Source of the DNA: Paenibacillus algicola
Lineage (GTDB): Bacteria > Bacillota > Bacilli > Paenibacillales > Paenibacillaceae
Direction of reading: 5' to 3'
Assembly (NCBI RefSeq): GCF_005577435.1
Contig: NZ_CP040396.1
Span: forward strand, 2,352,501-2,416,500
DNA: 64,000 bases
Made by a program: the position numbers and the translations under genes. The stretch's first letter is position 1; every line of letters begins with the position of its first letter. Below, piece after piece: positions 8,431 through 17,815 of this stretch. The notes beneath the pieces are model-generated. The model searched no databases, was not told the DNA's origin, and was given only the letters and a program-made list of their open reading frames with translations.

Positions 8431-9165
8431 TTAACCCTTCTGTGTGGACAATGGCTTTTGAGCGGCAAAAAAGACTGTATTTGCATGAAATTCAGTCGGC
8501 TCCTCATATTTCTCCTCTTGGATGGAGACCTCCTTCTCTTCGTCCTCGAGAATACGCCATCCGCGGTAAACCTCTGCCAACAGTGCTTGAGCCTCCGATT
8601 CGCTCATATTGAGCTCAATTTGGGCGGCTTCCTCTTCACCCGTAGACAATTGCTTTTCCCGAACCTCTGTATTCATAGATAAGCAGTGAATGCCTCCTGG
8701 CTTGGTCGCCTCCTGGAGCCTTGCAATCACATCCCGCAATGCGGTCTTAGAGGATACATGCTCCAGACAGCCGCAGGCCACAATATAGTGGTACGATTCG
8801 GCTTCATATTGTCCATCCTCCACATCGGCCTGCATGGCTTGAATAAAAGGCTGTACATCGTATTTGACTGCGTTGTCCTGCAGCTTGCTGACCGCTTCAT
8901 CCAGCAGGTCTGTACCGATGACCCGGCCATGTCCGGATTCCTTCAATCGCTGTGCCATCGGGATTGCATTGCGTCCAGGACCGCTCCCCAGATCCAGCAC
9001 GACCGGATCTTGATGCTCCTGAAGCACCTGCTCCAGCAGCTCCATAACGATCGGGACAGGCTCAGACATCCAACTGCCCGGCTCAAGAATATCCTTGCTT
9101 TCATACAGCTTGGCATGGTATTTCTCTTCGGATTCCCGGGCTTGTTCAAATTCTGCAGATGACAT
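8431..9165 (-). CDS. class I SAM-dependent methyltransferase
   Basis: A 244-residue cytoplasmic protein with the Rossmann methyltransferase core. Motif I is VVLDLGSGPGRNAIP (about residues 55-70), the acidic end of strand 2 is VIGTDLLDEAV, and the post-II region is ADVEDGQYEAESYHYIVACGCLEHV. The target of methylation cannot be read from sequence. It resembles TehB/UbiE-like small-molecule methyltransferases. The ATG at 9165 has AAGGAGGA eight bases upstream; the in-frame TTG at 9183 overlaps that site and is rejected. It is flanked by single genes on the same strand without evident coupling. Confidence 0.85.
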   Translation of the reverse strand: MSSAEFEQARESEEKYHAKLYESKDILEPGSWMSEPVPIVMELLEQVLQEHQDPVVLDLGSGPGRNAIPMAQRLKESGHGRVIGTDLLDEAVSKLQDNAVKYDVQPFIQAMQADVEDGQYEAESYHYIVACGCLEHVSSKTALRDVIARLQEATKPGGIHCLSMNTEVREKQLSTGEEEAAQIELNMSESEAQALLAEVYRGWRILEDEEKEVSIQEEKYEEPTEFHANTVFFAAQKPLSTQKG

Positions 9166-9269
9166 CCGTATTTCCTCCTTCAACAGATCATAGTCTTGAT
9201 TCTTTAAACGTTACATACCCTCGCATGTATAAGCTGTAACAAAGGCCATCCGGATATCCCAACAAATAA

Positions 9270-9314
9270 AAAAAAAGAACCGCTTCAATAGATCACAGGA
9301 TCTATTGAAGCGGT
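9270..9314 (-). terminator. rho-independent terminator of mqo
   Basis: On the minus strand ACCGCTTCAATAGATC pairs with its complement around a tiny loop and is followed by a run of T. It lies 24 bases past the mqo stop. Confidence 0.9.
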
Positions 9315-9337
9315 CATGCATGACTTAATGGCAGCAG

Positions 9338-10861
9338 CTACAGATTAATAATAGATGGCGCTTTATGATTGACCGTGGAATCAGCCTGAGCAAGACCCAG
9401 TGTCATAGCTGTTGAAGCATGAATTTCGTGGAACAGCTCCGGGTTATCGGTCAGCGACATGCCATAGGAAGGCACCATCTCACGGATCTTCGGCTCCCAC
9501 TTCTGCATATGCTGCGGGAAGCATTTCTGCAGCACCTCCAGCATGACGTGCACCGCCGTGGAAGCGCCTGGCGATGCGCCGAGAAGTGCGGCCACCGAGC
9601 CGTCGGAGGCGCTGACGACTTCTGTACCGAACTGCAGGGTGCCTCTGCCTGTTGGGGTATCCTTAATAACCTGAACGCGTTGTCCGGCAACGACCATTTC
9701 CCAGTCTTCACTCTTTGCGTTCGGAATGAATTCCCGAAGCTCCTCCATGCGCTTCTCGTTAGAGAGCAGGACCTGCTGAATGAGATACTTCGTCAGGGCC
9801 ATTTCCTTCGCGCCAGCAGCAAGCATGGTCAGGAGGTTGTTCGGCTTCACAGAGCCGATCAGATCGAAATAAGATCCGGTCTTCAGGAATTTAGGGGTAA
9901 AGCCGGCAAACGGTCCAAACAGCAATGATTTCTTATTATCAATGTAGCGGGAATCCAGGTGAGGCACGGACATCGGAGGCGCACCTACCTTAGCCTTGCC
10001 ATACACCTTGGCGTGATGCTGCTCCACAACCTCCGGATTGTTACATACCATGAACAAGCCGCTTACCGGGAAGCCGCCAATTTGCTTCGATTCCGGGATG
10101 CCAGTCTTCTGCAGCAGTGGAAGGCTCCCCCCGCCTCCGCCGATAAAGACGAACTTGGCCGAGTGCTGCTCTACCTGGCCGGTGTTCAGATTCTGCACCT
10201 TCAGGTCCCAGCCGCCGTTTTGGTTGCGCTTTAAATTCTTGACAGCATGCTTGTAATAGGTCTTCACGCCCTGCTGGTTCAAATGCTGAAACAGCATGCG
10301 AGTTAATGCCCCGAAGTTCACATCCGTTCCCGAGTCAATCTTCGTCGCAGCGATCTTCTCGCCGGACTTTCGGCCTTCCATAATCAGCGGAATCCACTGC
10401 TTCAGCTGCTCCGGATCCTCTGAATACTCCATTCCTTGGAATAACGGGTTGGTCGATAAAGCTTCAAAGCGCTTTCTCAGAAACTCAACGTTCTTGTCCC
10501 CCTGCACCATGCTCATATGGGGAATTGGCATAATGAAATCCTGCGGATTCTGAATCAAGCGATTCTTCACGAGAAAAGACCAGAACTGCCGGGATAGCTG
10601 AAACTGCTCGTTAATCTTGATCGCTTTGCTGATGTCAATGGATCCATCGGGCTTCTCCGACGTGTAGTTCAGCTCGCATAATGCAGCGTGGCCGGTACCC
10701 GCATTATTCCACTCATTAGAGCTCTCTTCCCCTGAGCTGCCCAGCTTCTCGAACACTTTAATCTCCCACTCCGGAGATAACTGCTTCAATATGGCGCCCA
10801 AGGTTGCGCTCATTACGCCGGCACCAATCAAGATCACGTCTGTTTTTTTCTGTACGCTCAT
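9338..10861 (-). CDS. mqo: malate:quinone oxidoreductase
   Basis: A 507-residue FAD flavoprotein that oxidises malate to oxaloacetate at the membrane surface and passes electrons to quinone. The N-terminal dinucleotide fold reads [17 protein letters not shown]. The family block [20 protein letters not shown] follows at about residues 40-60, with [19 protein letters not shown] mid-protein and [16 protein letters not shown] near the C-terminus; all are typical of Mqo. The ATG at 10861 has AAGGAAGG five bases upstream, and the longer in-frame extension has no ribosome site. It is a single gene with its own terminator. A candidate promoter lies about 165 bases upstream. Confidence 0.95.
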   Translation of the reverse strand: MSVQKKTDVILIGAGVMSATLGAILKQLSPEWEIKVFEKLGSSGEESSNEWNNAGTGHAALCELNYTSEKPDGSIDISKAIKINEQFQLSRQFWSFLVKNRLIQNPQDFIMPIPHMSMVQGDKNVEFLRKRFEALSTNPLFQGMEYSEDPEQLKQWIPLIMEGRKSGEKIAATKIDSGTDVNFGALTRMLFQHLNQQGVKTYYKHAVKNLKRNQNGGWDLKVQNLNTGQVEQHSAKFVFIGGGGGSLPLLQKTGIPESKQIGGFPVSGLFMVCNNPEVVEQHHAKVYGKAKVGAPPMSVPHLDSRYIDNKKSLLFGPFAGFTPKFLKTGSYFDLIGSVKPNNLLTMLAAGAKEMALTKYLIQQVLLSNEKRMEELREFIPNAKSEDWEMVVAGQRVQVIKDTPTGRGTLQFGTEVVSASDGSVAALLGASPGASTAVHVMLEVLQKCFPQHMQKWEPKIREMVPSYGMSLTDNPELFHEIHASTAMTLGLAQADSTVNHKAPSIINL

Positions 10862-11024
10862 GATTACCTTCCTTATCCATGTATTCGCAGTAAAAGGCTG
10901 TCTCCCTGTTCCCATGTACAGATCAAATCAAGCTAAGAGAGTGCAGCTTTCCTGTGTAAAATTAACTCCGCTTCTCGTTCTACTCATATTAATTCATGGC
11001 ATGAAATATGAACTCTTCCTTCCT

Positions 11025-11030
11025 ATTATA
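11025..11030 (-). promoter_or_regulatory. possible -10 box for mqo
   Basis: TATAAT on the minus strand, in the otherwise empty 290-base stretch 10862-11152. The sequence 17 bases upstream is T-rich and only weakly like a -35. Nothing else was seen in this stretch. Confidence 0.35.
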
Positions 11031-11152
11031 AACCATTTAAAGACGTTAAAAAAGATAGATATGACAATCTAAAGACAATATACGGACATTTGGGCCCTGC
11101 ACCTGCTGTCCGTACCCTTTGTAGAAGATGATCCCGCTAGAAATTCCATAGC

Positions 11153-11199
11153 AAAAAAAGCCCCTCTCCTTAGCGAAATAACGCCAGGATCAGGGGCTT
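11153..11199 (-). terminator. rho-independent terminator of the AI-2E family gene
   Basis: AGCCCCT and AGGGGCT arms with a long loop, followed on the minus strand by seven T. It lies 23 bases past the stop at 11222. Confidence 0.85.
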
Positions 11200-11221
11200 C
11201 TTGCTTACTTCAAACGAGGGT

Positions 11222-12364
11222 CTACGCTACGGGCGGCTCATACCAGCCTGAGGAGGATTTAAACCATTCAAACAGATGAGTCACACATACTTTTAGCACT
11301 GCGTATCCCGGTACGGCCAGCAGTACGCCCACTACGCCGAACAGGTTGCCTGACGTAAGAATGACAAATATAATCGTGATCGGATGAATCTTTAACGTTT
11401 TTCCCATAATCTGCGGAGAAATGAACTTGCCTTCAATCAGCTGCACAATGGTCCACACCGCAATCATCTTGAGCAGCATAACGGGGGAAGTCACGATGGC
11501 TACAACCAACGCGGGCGTGATGGCAATGGCCGGCCCGAGATAAGGAACTACGCTGGTGAATGAAGCAATGATCGCCAGAATCAATGCGTAATCCAGGCCA
11601 ATGATCATGTAGCCGATGTACAGCAGAATGCCAATGCAGAAGCTGACAATAATCTGTCCGCGAATAAATGAGCTGATCTGGCGGTTGATGTCCTGCAGGA
11701 CATGCAGAATGCCGGAGCGGCTGTTCGTAGGCAGAAAGGACAGAATCTTGACCGGCAGCTTTTTGCCATCCTTCAGCATGTAGTACAGGATAAATGGCAC
11801 CGTAATAATCGACAATACCGTTTCCGTGAATGCGCCCAGGAAGCCCCCCAGTCGGGTCCAGGTATTCTTGAAGAGCTCTGTCGTTTTCTCTGTGACGGTG
11901 CCCCACCATTCCTCGGAATTGACATTTAAAGCACCCTGAAGCTGTCCGAACAGCTCACTTCCTGTTAGATCCTCAAACTGCTGCCGAACAGTTTCACTAT
12001 AAGCCGGAAAATTGTTAATCAAGCCCATAATCTGATTGCGCAGCACGGGAATGACCGCCAGCACCACAACAGTCAGAATCCCGGCGATGGCCAGAAACAG
12101 AATCAGGATCGACCAGACACGCTTGATCTTCCACTCCTCCATCACATTGACGAGCGGATTGAGCAAATAATACAAAATACCGGACAACACAATCGGCAAA
12201 ATAATCGTCTTGATTAATACGTTCAGCGGATACAAAATAAACGTGATCTTGCTTAGAATAAATATGTTAAGGCTGGCCAGCAGCAAGATGAACAGCAGAA
12301 GTACAAATTTATTGTTCAGAAAAAATCGTTTAAATCGATCCGGCCAAATGCGGGGCTGCTCCAT
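11222..12364 (-). CDS. AI-2E family (PerM/YdbI-type) membrane transporter
   Basis: A 380-residue protein with about eight membrane segments: two at the N-terminus (LLFILLLASLNIFILSK and the next), one near 75-95, and a cluster from 155 to 365. A soluble loop at about residues 100-155 is typical of the family. The conserved C-terminal pattern VPYLGPAIAITPALVVA and QIMGKTLKIHPITIIFVIL is clear. Members include TqsA, which exports autoinducer-2, and Na+/H+ antiporters, so the substrate here is unknown. The ATG is preceded by a GAGGGAGG-like site. It is monocistronic. Confidence 0.88.
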   Translation of the reverse strand: MEQPRIWPDRFKRFFLNNKFVLLLFILLLASLNIFILSKITFILYPLNVLIKTIILPIVLSGILYYLLNPLVNVMEEWKIKRVWSILILFLAIAGILTVVVLAVIPVLRNQIMGLINNFPAYSETVRQQFEDLTGSELFGQLQGALNVNSEEWWGTVTEKTTELFKNTWTRLGGFLGAFTETVLSIITVPFILYYMLKDGKKLPVKILSFLPTNSRSGILHVLQDINRQISSFIRGQIIVSFCIGILLYIGYMIIGLDYALILAIIASFTSVVPYLGPAIAITPALVVAIVTSPVMLLKMIAVWTIVQLIEGKFISPQIMGKTLKIHPITIIFVILTSGNLFGVVGVLLAVPGYAVLKVCVTHLFEWFKSSSGWYEPPVA

Positions 12365-12548
12365 ATACGTCCTCCCTCATCTCATCATACCTTTAGCAGG
12401 CCATGCTACTCAGCGAGCTTTGCTCCTTTAACTATAATGTTTCACAAGCCGTCATGTCCAGTTTGCGAAAGATCAAATGTGCAGGCTCCGCCAAAGACAA
12501 CCTCATTAGATCTATATGCGGCCTGTACTAGATTTATAGCCGAAACAC

Positions 12549-12573
12549 AAAAAGACCCGGGAATCCCGGGTCT
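12549..12573 (-). terminator. rho-independent terminator after hxlR
   Basis: Arms GACCCGGG and CCCGGGTC with a three-base loop, then TTTTTG on the minus strand, 15 bases past the hxlR stop. It ends the hxlA-hxlB-hxlR group. Confidence 0.85.
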
Positions 12574-12588
12574 CGCCTGATATTAACG

Positions 12589-13002
12589 TTATGAAGAAAG
12601 GGATGAACCTGCACGCTTGCCGGATTTCATCTCCAGCGAGTTGACCTCGCCTTTCCAAACCACCGTCTCGCCATATTGCTTGCCCCAATCATACATCAGA
12701 TTGAGTATCGGCATCAGGCTTTGACCGTAAGGAGTCAGCGAGTATTCGACCCGCGGCGGAACCTCGGGATAGACTACACGCTGCACAAGCTGGTCTTCCT
12801 CCAGCTCCCGAAGCTGATTGGTCAGCATTTTTTGCGTAATATTCGGGATGAGGCGGTCCAGCTCGCCAAAGCGCTTTACGCCTTCGAGTCCCAGATGCCA
12901 CAATATAATCAGCTTCCACTTGCCGCCAATAACGGCAAGCGTCAGCTCTTTATGACAGTTAATTTCCTTCAGATTGATTCGGTCTTTGACTTCATGGGCC
13001 AT
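12589..13002 (-). CDS. hxlR: HxlR-family winged-helix transcriptional regulator
   Basis: A 137-residue regulator. The HxlR-family core is plain: an N-terminal Cys ([18 protein letters not shown]), the recognition region [20 protein letters not shown] and the wing [20 protein letters not shown]. The ATG at 13002 has GGGAGG six bases upstream; upstream in-frame codons lack such a site. In B. subtilis HxlR activates the divergent hxlAB operon in response to formaldehyde. Here the gene lies downstream of hxlB on the same strand with an 86-base gap and no terminator, so it is probably co-transcribed. The symbol rests on family and context. Confidence 0.85.
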   Translation of the reverse strand: MAHEVKDRINLKEINCHKELTLAVIGGKWKLIILWHLGLEGVKRFGELDRLIPNITQKMLTNQLRELEEDQLVQRVVYPEVPPRVEYSLTPYGQSLMPILNLMYDWGKQYGETVVWKGEVNSLEMKSGKRAGSSLSS

Positions 13003-13088
13003 ATGACGCCCTCCCTTCCTCATCAAGTATACCTTGAAAGGCAGGTAAATCTCAAAACAGGGCGTGCGCACCATACTGCAAGCGACGG

Positions 13089-13652
13089 CTACTCCAGATT
13101 GGCATGCTGAACAAACATGTTTTCCGAAGACAGCTCCTGCATCGACATCAGCTTTAGAATCATACCATCCAGTACAACAAGCAGCGTCTGCTCAAAGAGG
13201 GAGGCCATCGGCTGCCGGGTTGTCCCTGTAACACCAGCCTGATCCTTTGTGGCTCCGGGAAGCTTCAGGACAGCATCCGCCAGCTTTCCGATGGTAGAGC
13301 CGGGTTGAATCGTGATAAGTGCCAGCGAGGCGTCAAGGCTCTTCGCCTTGTTCGCCATGGCACATAGGCTTTGCGTTTCCCCGGAGCCTGAGCCGATCAA
13401 CAGCAGATCCTCTGGACCAATGGCTGGTGTCACCGTCTCACCGACTACGTAGGCCTGGTACCCCATTTGCATCAGCCGCATGGCAAAAGCTTTCATCATC
13501 AAACCGGAGCGCCCGCCGCCGGCGACGAAGACGCTTCTCGCTTGCATAATACGCTCTGCCAGCTTCTCTGCTTCCTCTGTGTTGATCTCTTTAACAGCAG
13601 TGCTGATTTCGCCGCTAATTGCTAAAGCTTGGGCAAAAGAATTACTCACCAT
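13089..13652 (-). CDS. hxlB: 6-phospho-3-hexuloisomerase
   Basis: A 187-residue SIS-domain sugar-phosphate isomerase that converts hexulose-6-phosphate to fructose-6-phosphate, the second ribulose-monophosphate step used to fix or detoxify formaldehyde. The SIS phosphosugar loops are [20 protein letters not shown] (about residues 38-57) and [12 protein letters not shown] (about 85-97). A late Glu in [12 protein letters not shown] is in the position used by the family for catalysis. It follows hxlA by seven bases, which implies coupled translation; the ribosome site AGCAGGG is weak. Confidence 0.93.
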   Translation of the reverse strand: MVSNSFAQALAISGEISTAVKEINTEEAEKLAERIMQARSVFVAGGGRSGLMMKAFAMRLMQMGYQAYVVGETVTPAIGPEDLLLIGSGSGETQSLCAMANKAKSLDASLALITIQPGSTIGKLADAVLKLPGATKDQAGVTGTTRQPMASLFEQTLLVVLDGMILKLMSMQELSSENMFVQHANLE

Positions 13653-13659
13653 CTTGATA

Positions 13660-14292
13660 TCAGCCCTGCTTGATCAGCTCGTTCATGCGAGAAGCGGCTG
13701 CCTGAATGTCTGCTTCACCCGTAATGCCGCCGCCAACGATGACCAGATCCGGCTGAGCCTGAATGACCTCGGGCAGCGTATCCAGCTTGATGCCGCCGGC
13801 AATTGCAGTCTTCGCATGTTTTACGACTCGCTTGATGGCGTTCAGCTCCTCGAAGGAGTTTTTGCCCTCAGCCTGATGGTCGTAGCCGGAATGCACACAA
13901 ATATAATCTACGCCCATAGCATCAATCTCCGCGGCCCGCTCTTCCATGTTCTTGACATTGATCATATCCACCATAACCTGTCTGCCCTGCTTGGCAGCTT
14001 CCGCAACCGCGCCTTTGATCGTGGAATCGTCAGATACGCCCAGAATTGTAATAATGTCTGCCCCTGCCTCTGAAGCCTTCATCACTTCATAGCCTCCGGC
14101 ATCCATCACTTTAAGGTCAGCGAGTACACGCAGCTGAGGAAAGGCTTCCTTCATGGCTTTGACGGCGTGCAGTCCTTCATTGATCACGATCGGTGTGCCG
14201 ATCTCAACAATGTCAATATAGTCGGCGACCTGTGCCACCAGCTTCTTCGCTTCCGGAATATCGACCAAATCTAGTGCGAGCTGTAGTTCCAT
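13660..14292 (-). CDS. hxlA: 3-hexulose-6-phosphate synthase
   Basis: A 210-residue TIM-barrel enzyme of the orotidine-monophosphate decarboxylase superfamily. It condenses formaldehyde with ribulose-5-phosphate. The DxKxxD metal/proton motif appears as LADLKVMDAGGYE near residues 60-72. The phosphate-binding loops are AGGIKLDTLPEV and VGGGITGEADIQ. The ATG at 14292 follows AAGGAGAG with nine bases between. Length equals that of known HxlA proteins. It is the first gene of the group with hxlB and hxlR. A palindrome upstream at 14369 may be the HxlR site. Confidence 0.94.
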   Translation of the reverse strand: MELQLALDLVDIPEAKKLVAQVADYIDIVEIGTPIVINEGLHAVKAMKEAFPQLRVLADLKVMDAGGYEVMKASEAGADIITILGVSDDSTIKGAVAEAAKQGRQVMVDMINVKNMEERAAEIDAMGVDYICVHSGYDHQAEGKNSFEELNAIKRVVKHAKTAIAGGIKLDTLPEVIQAQPDLVIVGGGITGEADIQAAASRMNELIKQG

Positions 14293-14368
14293 ATGTTTAC
14301 TCTCTCCTTGTCGGTTCATTTCAGTTTCTCAAACAAGGATATTGTAGGTCCAGAGCTGTCCTTTATGG

Positions 14369-14380
14369 AAGTACGTACTT
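14369..14380 (-). promoter_or_regulatory. candidate HxlR operator upstream of hxlA
   Basis: AAGTACGTACTT is a perfect 12-base palindrome 77 bases before the hxlA start, followed 14 bases later by a related GATACTTACG. HxlR-family regulators bind paired GTAC/TACTT-type half sites near their promoters. Assignment rests on position and symmetry only. Confidence 0.45.
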
Positions 14381-14474
14381 TAAAGTCAGATACTTACGTC
14401 AAGGTTAGAATTGCGGTGCAGCAAGGATTGGAGACAGATGTAATCCTTCATTGTTGCCAAGCCGCTATACGATA

Positions 14475-14521
14475 AAAAAACCTTCCAGCGGATCAAGACG
14501 TTCTGAACCGTTCCGGAAGGC
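14475..14521 (-). terminator. rho-independent terminator of the FAD oxidase gene
   Basis: On the minus strand CCTTCC and GGAAGG close a large loop followed by seven T. It lies 40 bases past the stop at 14561 and may also end the cnt operon, because no terminator was seen between 15695 and 15803. Confidence 0.8.
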
Positions 14522-14560
14522 TTCTTTAACATGCATAAATGCGAGATACCATACAGCCCT

Positions 14561-15694
14561 TCATTCTGCTTCTGAAATCGCATGAGTGAGATCATAAGGG
14601 GAAAGATCCAGCTCCGGCTCTTCACCAAGAGCTAACCGGGCCAGCTGCCGTCCGAGAAACGGACCCACTGTGAGGCCTGAGGCACCCAGTCCATTCGCGG
14701 CTAGCAGCCCCTTCCAGCCTGGCATGCGGCCGATCACGGGAAGAAACCCAGGTGTAAAGGGTCGAAAGCCAACACGAACCTCCTGCAGCGTGCTGCCCAC
14801 CAAAGCAGGTGCCAGCTCGAGACCCTTGTTCAGTATTTCCTGCATGCCTCCGGCGGTCACAGCGGTATCGTGCAGTGAAACGTCATTCTCGTGCGTCGCA
14901 CCCATGACGATCCTTTGCTCGTCAAAAGCCAGAAGGTATTGATCCGTGGGCGGTATGACTACCGGCCAGGTCCCGGTTTCGGCTATGGAGTTCACCCTCA
15001 GATGCATAATTTGCGCCTTCTGATGTGAGAGTTGAAAAAGGATGCCCAGCGGCTGCAGCAGTTCATCCGCCCAAGCCCCTGCACACACAAGCACTTCATC
15101 GGCGGAATACGATGCCTCGCCCATGCGGGCGCCGGTAACCCGGTCTTCGTGAACCTCAAGCACCGCTTCCCCATTCAGCAGCTTCGCCCCATGATTTCTG
15201 GCTGCGCGCAGCAGCGCATCGCGCAGGGCACGGCCATCTACACGTGCCGCGCCGCTAATGTGCACAGATCTGTAGCCTTCCTTCAGGAGAGGAAACATAG
15301 AACGGGTCTCGGCCTCTGAGAGGGAGCGGATCTGTCCGATCTCTGGTGCCTCGCCCTTGCGGAGAGCCGCACGCTCTTGCATAAGTAGAATTTTGGCTTC
15401 GTCCTCATGGATGCTGATGGCTCCAACCTGAGCATACCCGGTGTCACTTTCCCCTTCCTGCTCCAGAGCCTGCACCAAGTCAGGATAAAATGCTGCTCCA
15501 GCCTTTGCAAGCTGATACCAGGCCTTATTTCGGCGCTGGGAAAGCCAGGGACAGATTATGCCCGCAGCCGCAGCCGTAGCCTGTCCAGGATCAGCCCGGT
15601 CGATGATCAGCACCTCAGCACCCTGGCTTGCAAGATGATAGGCGGCCGAAGCGCCAAGAATGCCGGCGCCGATTACAATAACTTTTTGTGTCAT
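14561..15694 (-). CDS. FAD-dependent glycine/D-amino-acid oxidase family protein
   Basis: A 377-residue DAO-family flavoprotein. The N-terminal ADP-binding fold reads VIVIGAGILGASAAYHLA with IIDRAD at the end of strand 2. The conserved block AAAGIICPWLSQRRNK at about residues 42-57 and the C-terminal FAD motif GLLAANGLGASGLTVGP are typical of DadA/glycine-oxidase-like enzymes. It would oxidise an amine or amino acid, perhaps a D-amino acid or N-alkylated compound; the substrate is unknown. GAAAGG precedes the ATG. It lies 109 bases after cntE on the same strand without an intervening terminator, so it may belong to the metallophore operon. That link is inference. Confidence 0.85.
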   Translation of the reverse strand: MTQKVIVIGAGILGASAAYHLASQGAEVLIIDRADPGQATAAAAGIICPWLSQRRNKAWYQLAKAGAAFYPDLVQALEQEGESDTGYAQVGAISIHEDEAKILLMQERAALRKGEAPEIGQIRSLSEAETRSMFPLLKEGYRSVHISGAARVDGRALRDALLRAARNHGAKLLNGEAVLEVHEDRVTGARMGEASYSADEVLVCAGAWADELLQPLGILFQLSHQKAQIMHLRVNSIAETGTWPVVIPPTDQYLLAFDEQRIVMGATHENDVSLHDTAVTAGGMQEILNKGLELAPALVGSTLQEVRVGFRPFTPGFLPVIGRMPGWKGLLAANGLGASGLTVGPFLGRQLARLALGEEPELDLSPYDLTHAISEAE

Positions 15695-15803
15695 AGATGT
15701 GTACCTTTCTTGAAAGCTTGACTCATCTTCTCAAGGTACGACATCTCCCGTTAAAACACAAGCTTCCTGCCTCTGATCAAGGCATTGCCAGCTTCCCTCA
15801 GCC

Positions 15804-17000
15804 CTATACAGGCTGCTGTGGATTCCGTTCCCGATGTGGAGCACCGAAGGCAAACAAGATCAAGCTGCCGCCAAGAACGGCACAAACACCATACATAACC
15901 CCATAAGAAAACAGGTCTGCAAGCGGCCCCATCAAGACGCTTCCCATAGAAACACCCAAATCAGCGGATGCAATGAACCATCCGATGAGTACGTTGCGCT
16001 GCTCCGCCGGCAGGACAAAGGTCAGGTAGGTGGTGAGCGAAGGGTAGATCATGGCCTGGGACACTCCCATCAGTAAAGCCCCCGCATAAAAGATTGCCGC
16101 GCCCAGGCTGGAGGCAGCCCCCGTGCATACGGCTGCTAAGGTCAGCAGCAGCAAGACCCATGCTACATAAGAAGCATGCCAGCGCCCATCGGAAGGAATC
16201 TTCTTCCGAAGTATGAAGCGGGAGGCGACGACGACCGCGGCTTGCAGCATCAGATACAGCCAGGCTTCGCCATGCTTCACCTCTTGGGCATAAAGGGGAA
16301 TGAATGTCGTGACCGCACCAAAAATCATGGATGCTACGAGCATGATGATGCTGCACCTCAAAAGGTCCCGATTCAGAAATACCTGTTTAAAAGATGCGCC
16401 CATCGAGGGTTTTTTTGCAGAAGACTGTGCTTTGTCTTCAACCGGCTCCTCCTTGATGACCACCGTAAAGCCCACCCAGCCCGTGAAGACTGCGATCCCA
16501 ATCATCACGAAGGCAAATCCGCTCATACTGCCCGTCTGCCAGAGTCCCAGCGCCAGCAGCGGCCCCAATATTCCAGGAATATAAGAGCATAAGGAATACA
16601 TGGAAATGCCCTGCCCCCGGTCTTTCTCAGGCAGAGCATCCATAATGGCAATCTGGAGAGCCATGGAGAAAAAAGCGGTCACGGCGCCTTGCAGCATTCT
16701 TGCGACAAAGTAACCTTCAAGGCCCGATATCGTGTAGAGAATAAGGGCGGCGCCGTTTATTATCAGAATGCTCCGCAAAATGGTCACCGGCCCGTATTTT
16801 TGAATCAAGCGCCCCGCCCAGGGGCGAAACAGCATTGTAGTGAACAAATAAGCTCCCATTATTATTCCGATGGCCGTATTACTGGCGCCCAGTGCGTTTC
16901 CCTGCAGCGGAATCATCACATTCAGCACGGCATTGGCACTAAAATACAGCAGGGTCAGTAAATAGAGGCGCATAAAGGGCCAAGCGAGTGCACCCGTCAA
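15804..17000 (-). CDS. cntE: MFS efflux protein, staphylopine-type metallophore exporter
   Basis: A 398-residue major facilitator with about twelve membrane segments. The inter-helix 2/3 motif is RPWAGRLIQKYGP. In the Staphylococcus cnt system the MFS protein CntE exports newly made metallophore. This gene occupies the same place, last in cntKLMABCDFE, which is the main ground for the call. The start is TTG at 17000 with AAAGGAGTG seven bases upstream (protein begins MTGALAWPFMRLY); no ATG nearby is better. It follows cntF by 71 bases. A general drug exporter is the alternative, made unlikely by context. Confidence 0.87.
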   Translation of the reverse strand: MTGALAWPFMRLYLLTLLYFSANAVLNVMIPLQGNALGASNTAIGIIMGAYLFTTMLFRPWAGRLIQKYGPVTILRSILIINGAALILYTISGLEGYFVARMLQGAVTAFFSMALQIAIMDALPEKDRGQGISMYSLCSYIPGILGPLLALGLWQTGSMSGFAFVMIGIAVFTGWVGFTVVIKEEPVEDKAQSSAKKPSMGASFKQVFLNRDLLRCSIIMLVASMIFGAVTTFIPLYAQEVKHGEAWLYLMLQAAVVVASRFILRKKIPSDGRWHASYVAWVLLLLTLAAVCTGAASSLGAAIFYAGALLMGVSQAMIYPSLTTYLTFVLPAEQRNVLIGWFIASADLGVSMGSVLMGPLADLFSYGVMYGVCAVLGGSLILFAFGAPHRERNPQQPV

Positions 17001-17071
17001 AGTGCTTCACTCCTTTCTACAGCTATAATGCAAGCTAGCTGGATTCAATGCTGATGCTGATACATATCTTC

Positions 17072-17815
17072 CTAATACATACTCATGCTCAGCAAGGTCC
17101 GAGTATAGTCACTCTGAGCGTGCTGCAGCTCGGATACGTGGAGACTCTCCTCAATTCGGCCCTGGCGGAACACAAGGATGCGGTCGCAGAGGAACGCTGC
17201 GGCCTGTATATCATGCGTGATGAAGATGTATGCGGTATTCAGCTGCTTGTGCAAGCCTTTTAACAGCTCCAGAACCTGAAGCTGCACAGATCCATCGAGC
17301 GAGCTAACCGCCTCATCCATAACAATCAGCTTCGGCTGCGTGGAAATCGCTCGGGCAATGCATACCCTTTGAGCTTCGCCTCCGGACAGCTCATGCGGTG
17401 CCTTGTTTAGATAAGCCGGACTTAAACCGACCTGAAACAAGAGCTCCTTCATCCGGCGCTCGCGGTCCTCTTCCTTCCTGCTCTGCAGTCCCAAAGGCTC
17501 CAGCAGCGCTTCCCGCACCGTGAAATAAGGATTCATGGAGGAGGTATAGTTCTGAAAGACCGCGCTCATATTGCCTCGTCTTACTTTGGCTTGAGAAACA
17601 GGCTGTCCTTCAAACAGCACCTTGCCGCTGTCCGGCTGATCCAGTCCCAGGATCAGCCGTCCCAGGGTCGATTTACCGCTGCCGCTCTCTCCGATAATGC
17701 CCAGGCATTCTCCAGGAAGACAATGGAAGGAAACATCATGCAGTACCTTTTGAGGCTTGCCGGTTAACCACCCGCTTGCTTTGAAGCTCTTATGTATGGA
17801 CTGGACTTCCAGCAC
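17072..17815 (-). CDS. cntF: metallophore ABC importer ATP-binding protein CntF
   Basis: About 247 residues, an ATPase of the oligopeptide/nickel (DppF-like) class. Walker A is GESGSGKST, signature LSGGEAQRVCIARA, Walker B LIVMDEAVSSLD, and the H-loop is ITHD. With CntD it powers uptake of the metal-loaded metallophore through CntBC. The start chosen is GTG at 17815, six to eight bases after GGAGGTG. The in-frame TTG at 17830 overlaps that site. It overlaps the end of cntD by 26 bases, so translation is coupled. Confidence 0.9.
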   Translation of the reverse strand: MLEVQSIHKSFKASGWLTGKPQKVLHDVSFHCLPGECLGIIGESGSGKSTLGRLILGLDQPDSGKVLFEGQPVSQAKVRRGNMSAVFQNYTSSMNPYFTVREALLEPLGLQSRKEEDRERRMKELLFQVGLSPAYLNKAPHELSGGEAQRVCIARAISTQPKLIVMDEAVSSLDGSVQLQVLELLKGLHKQLNTAYIFITHDIQAAAFLCDRILVFRQGRIEESLHVSELQHAQSDYTRTLLSMSMY

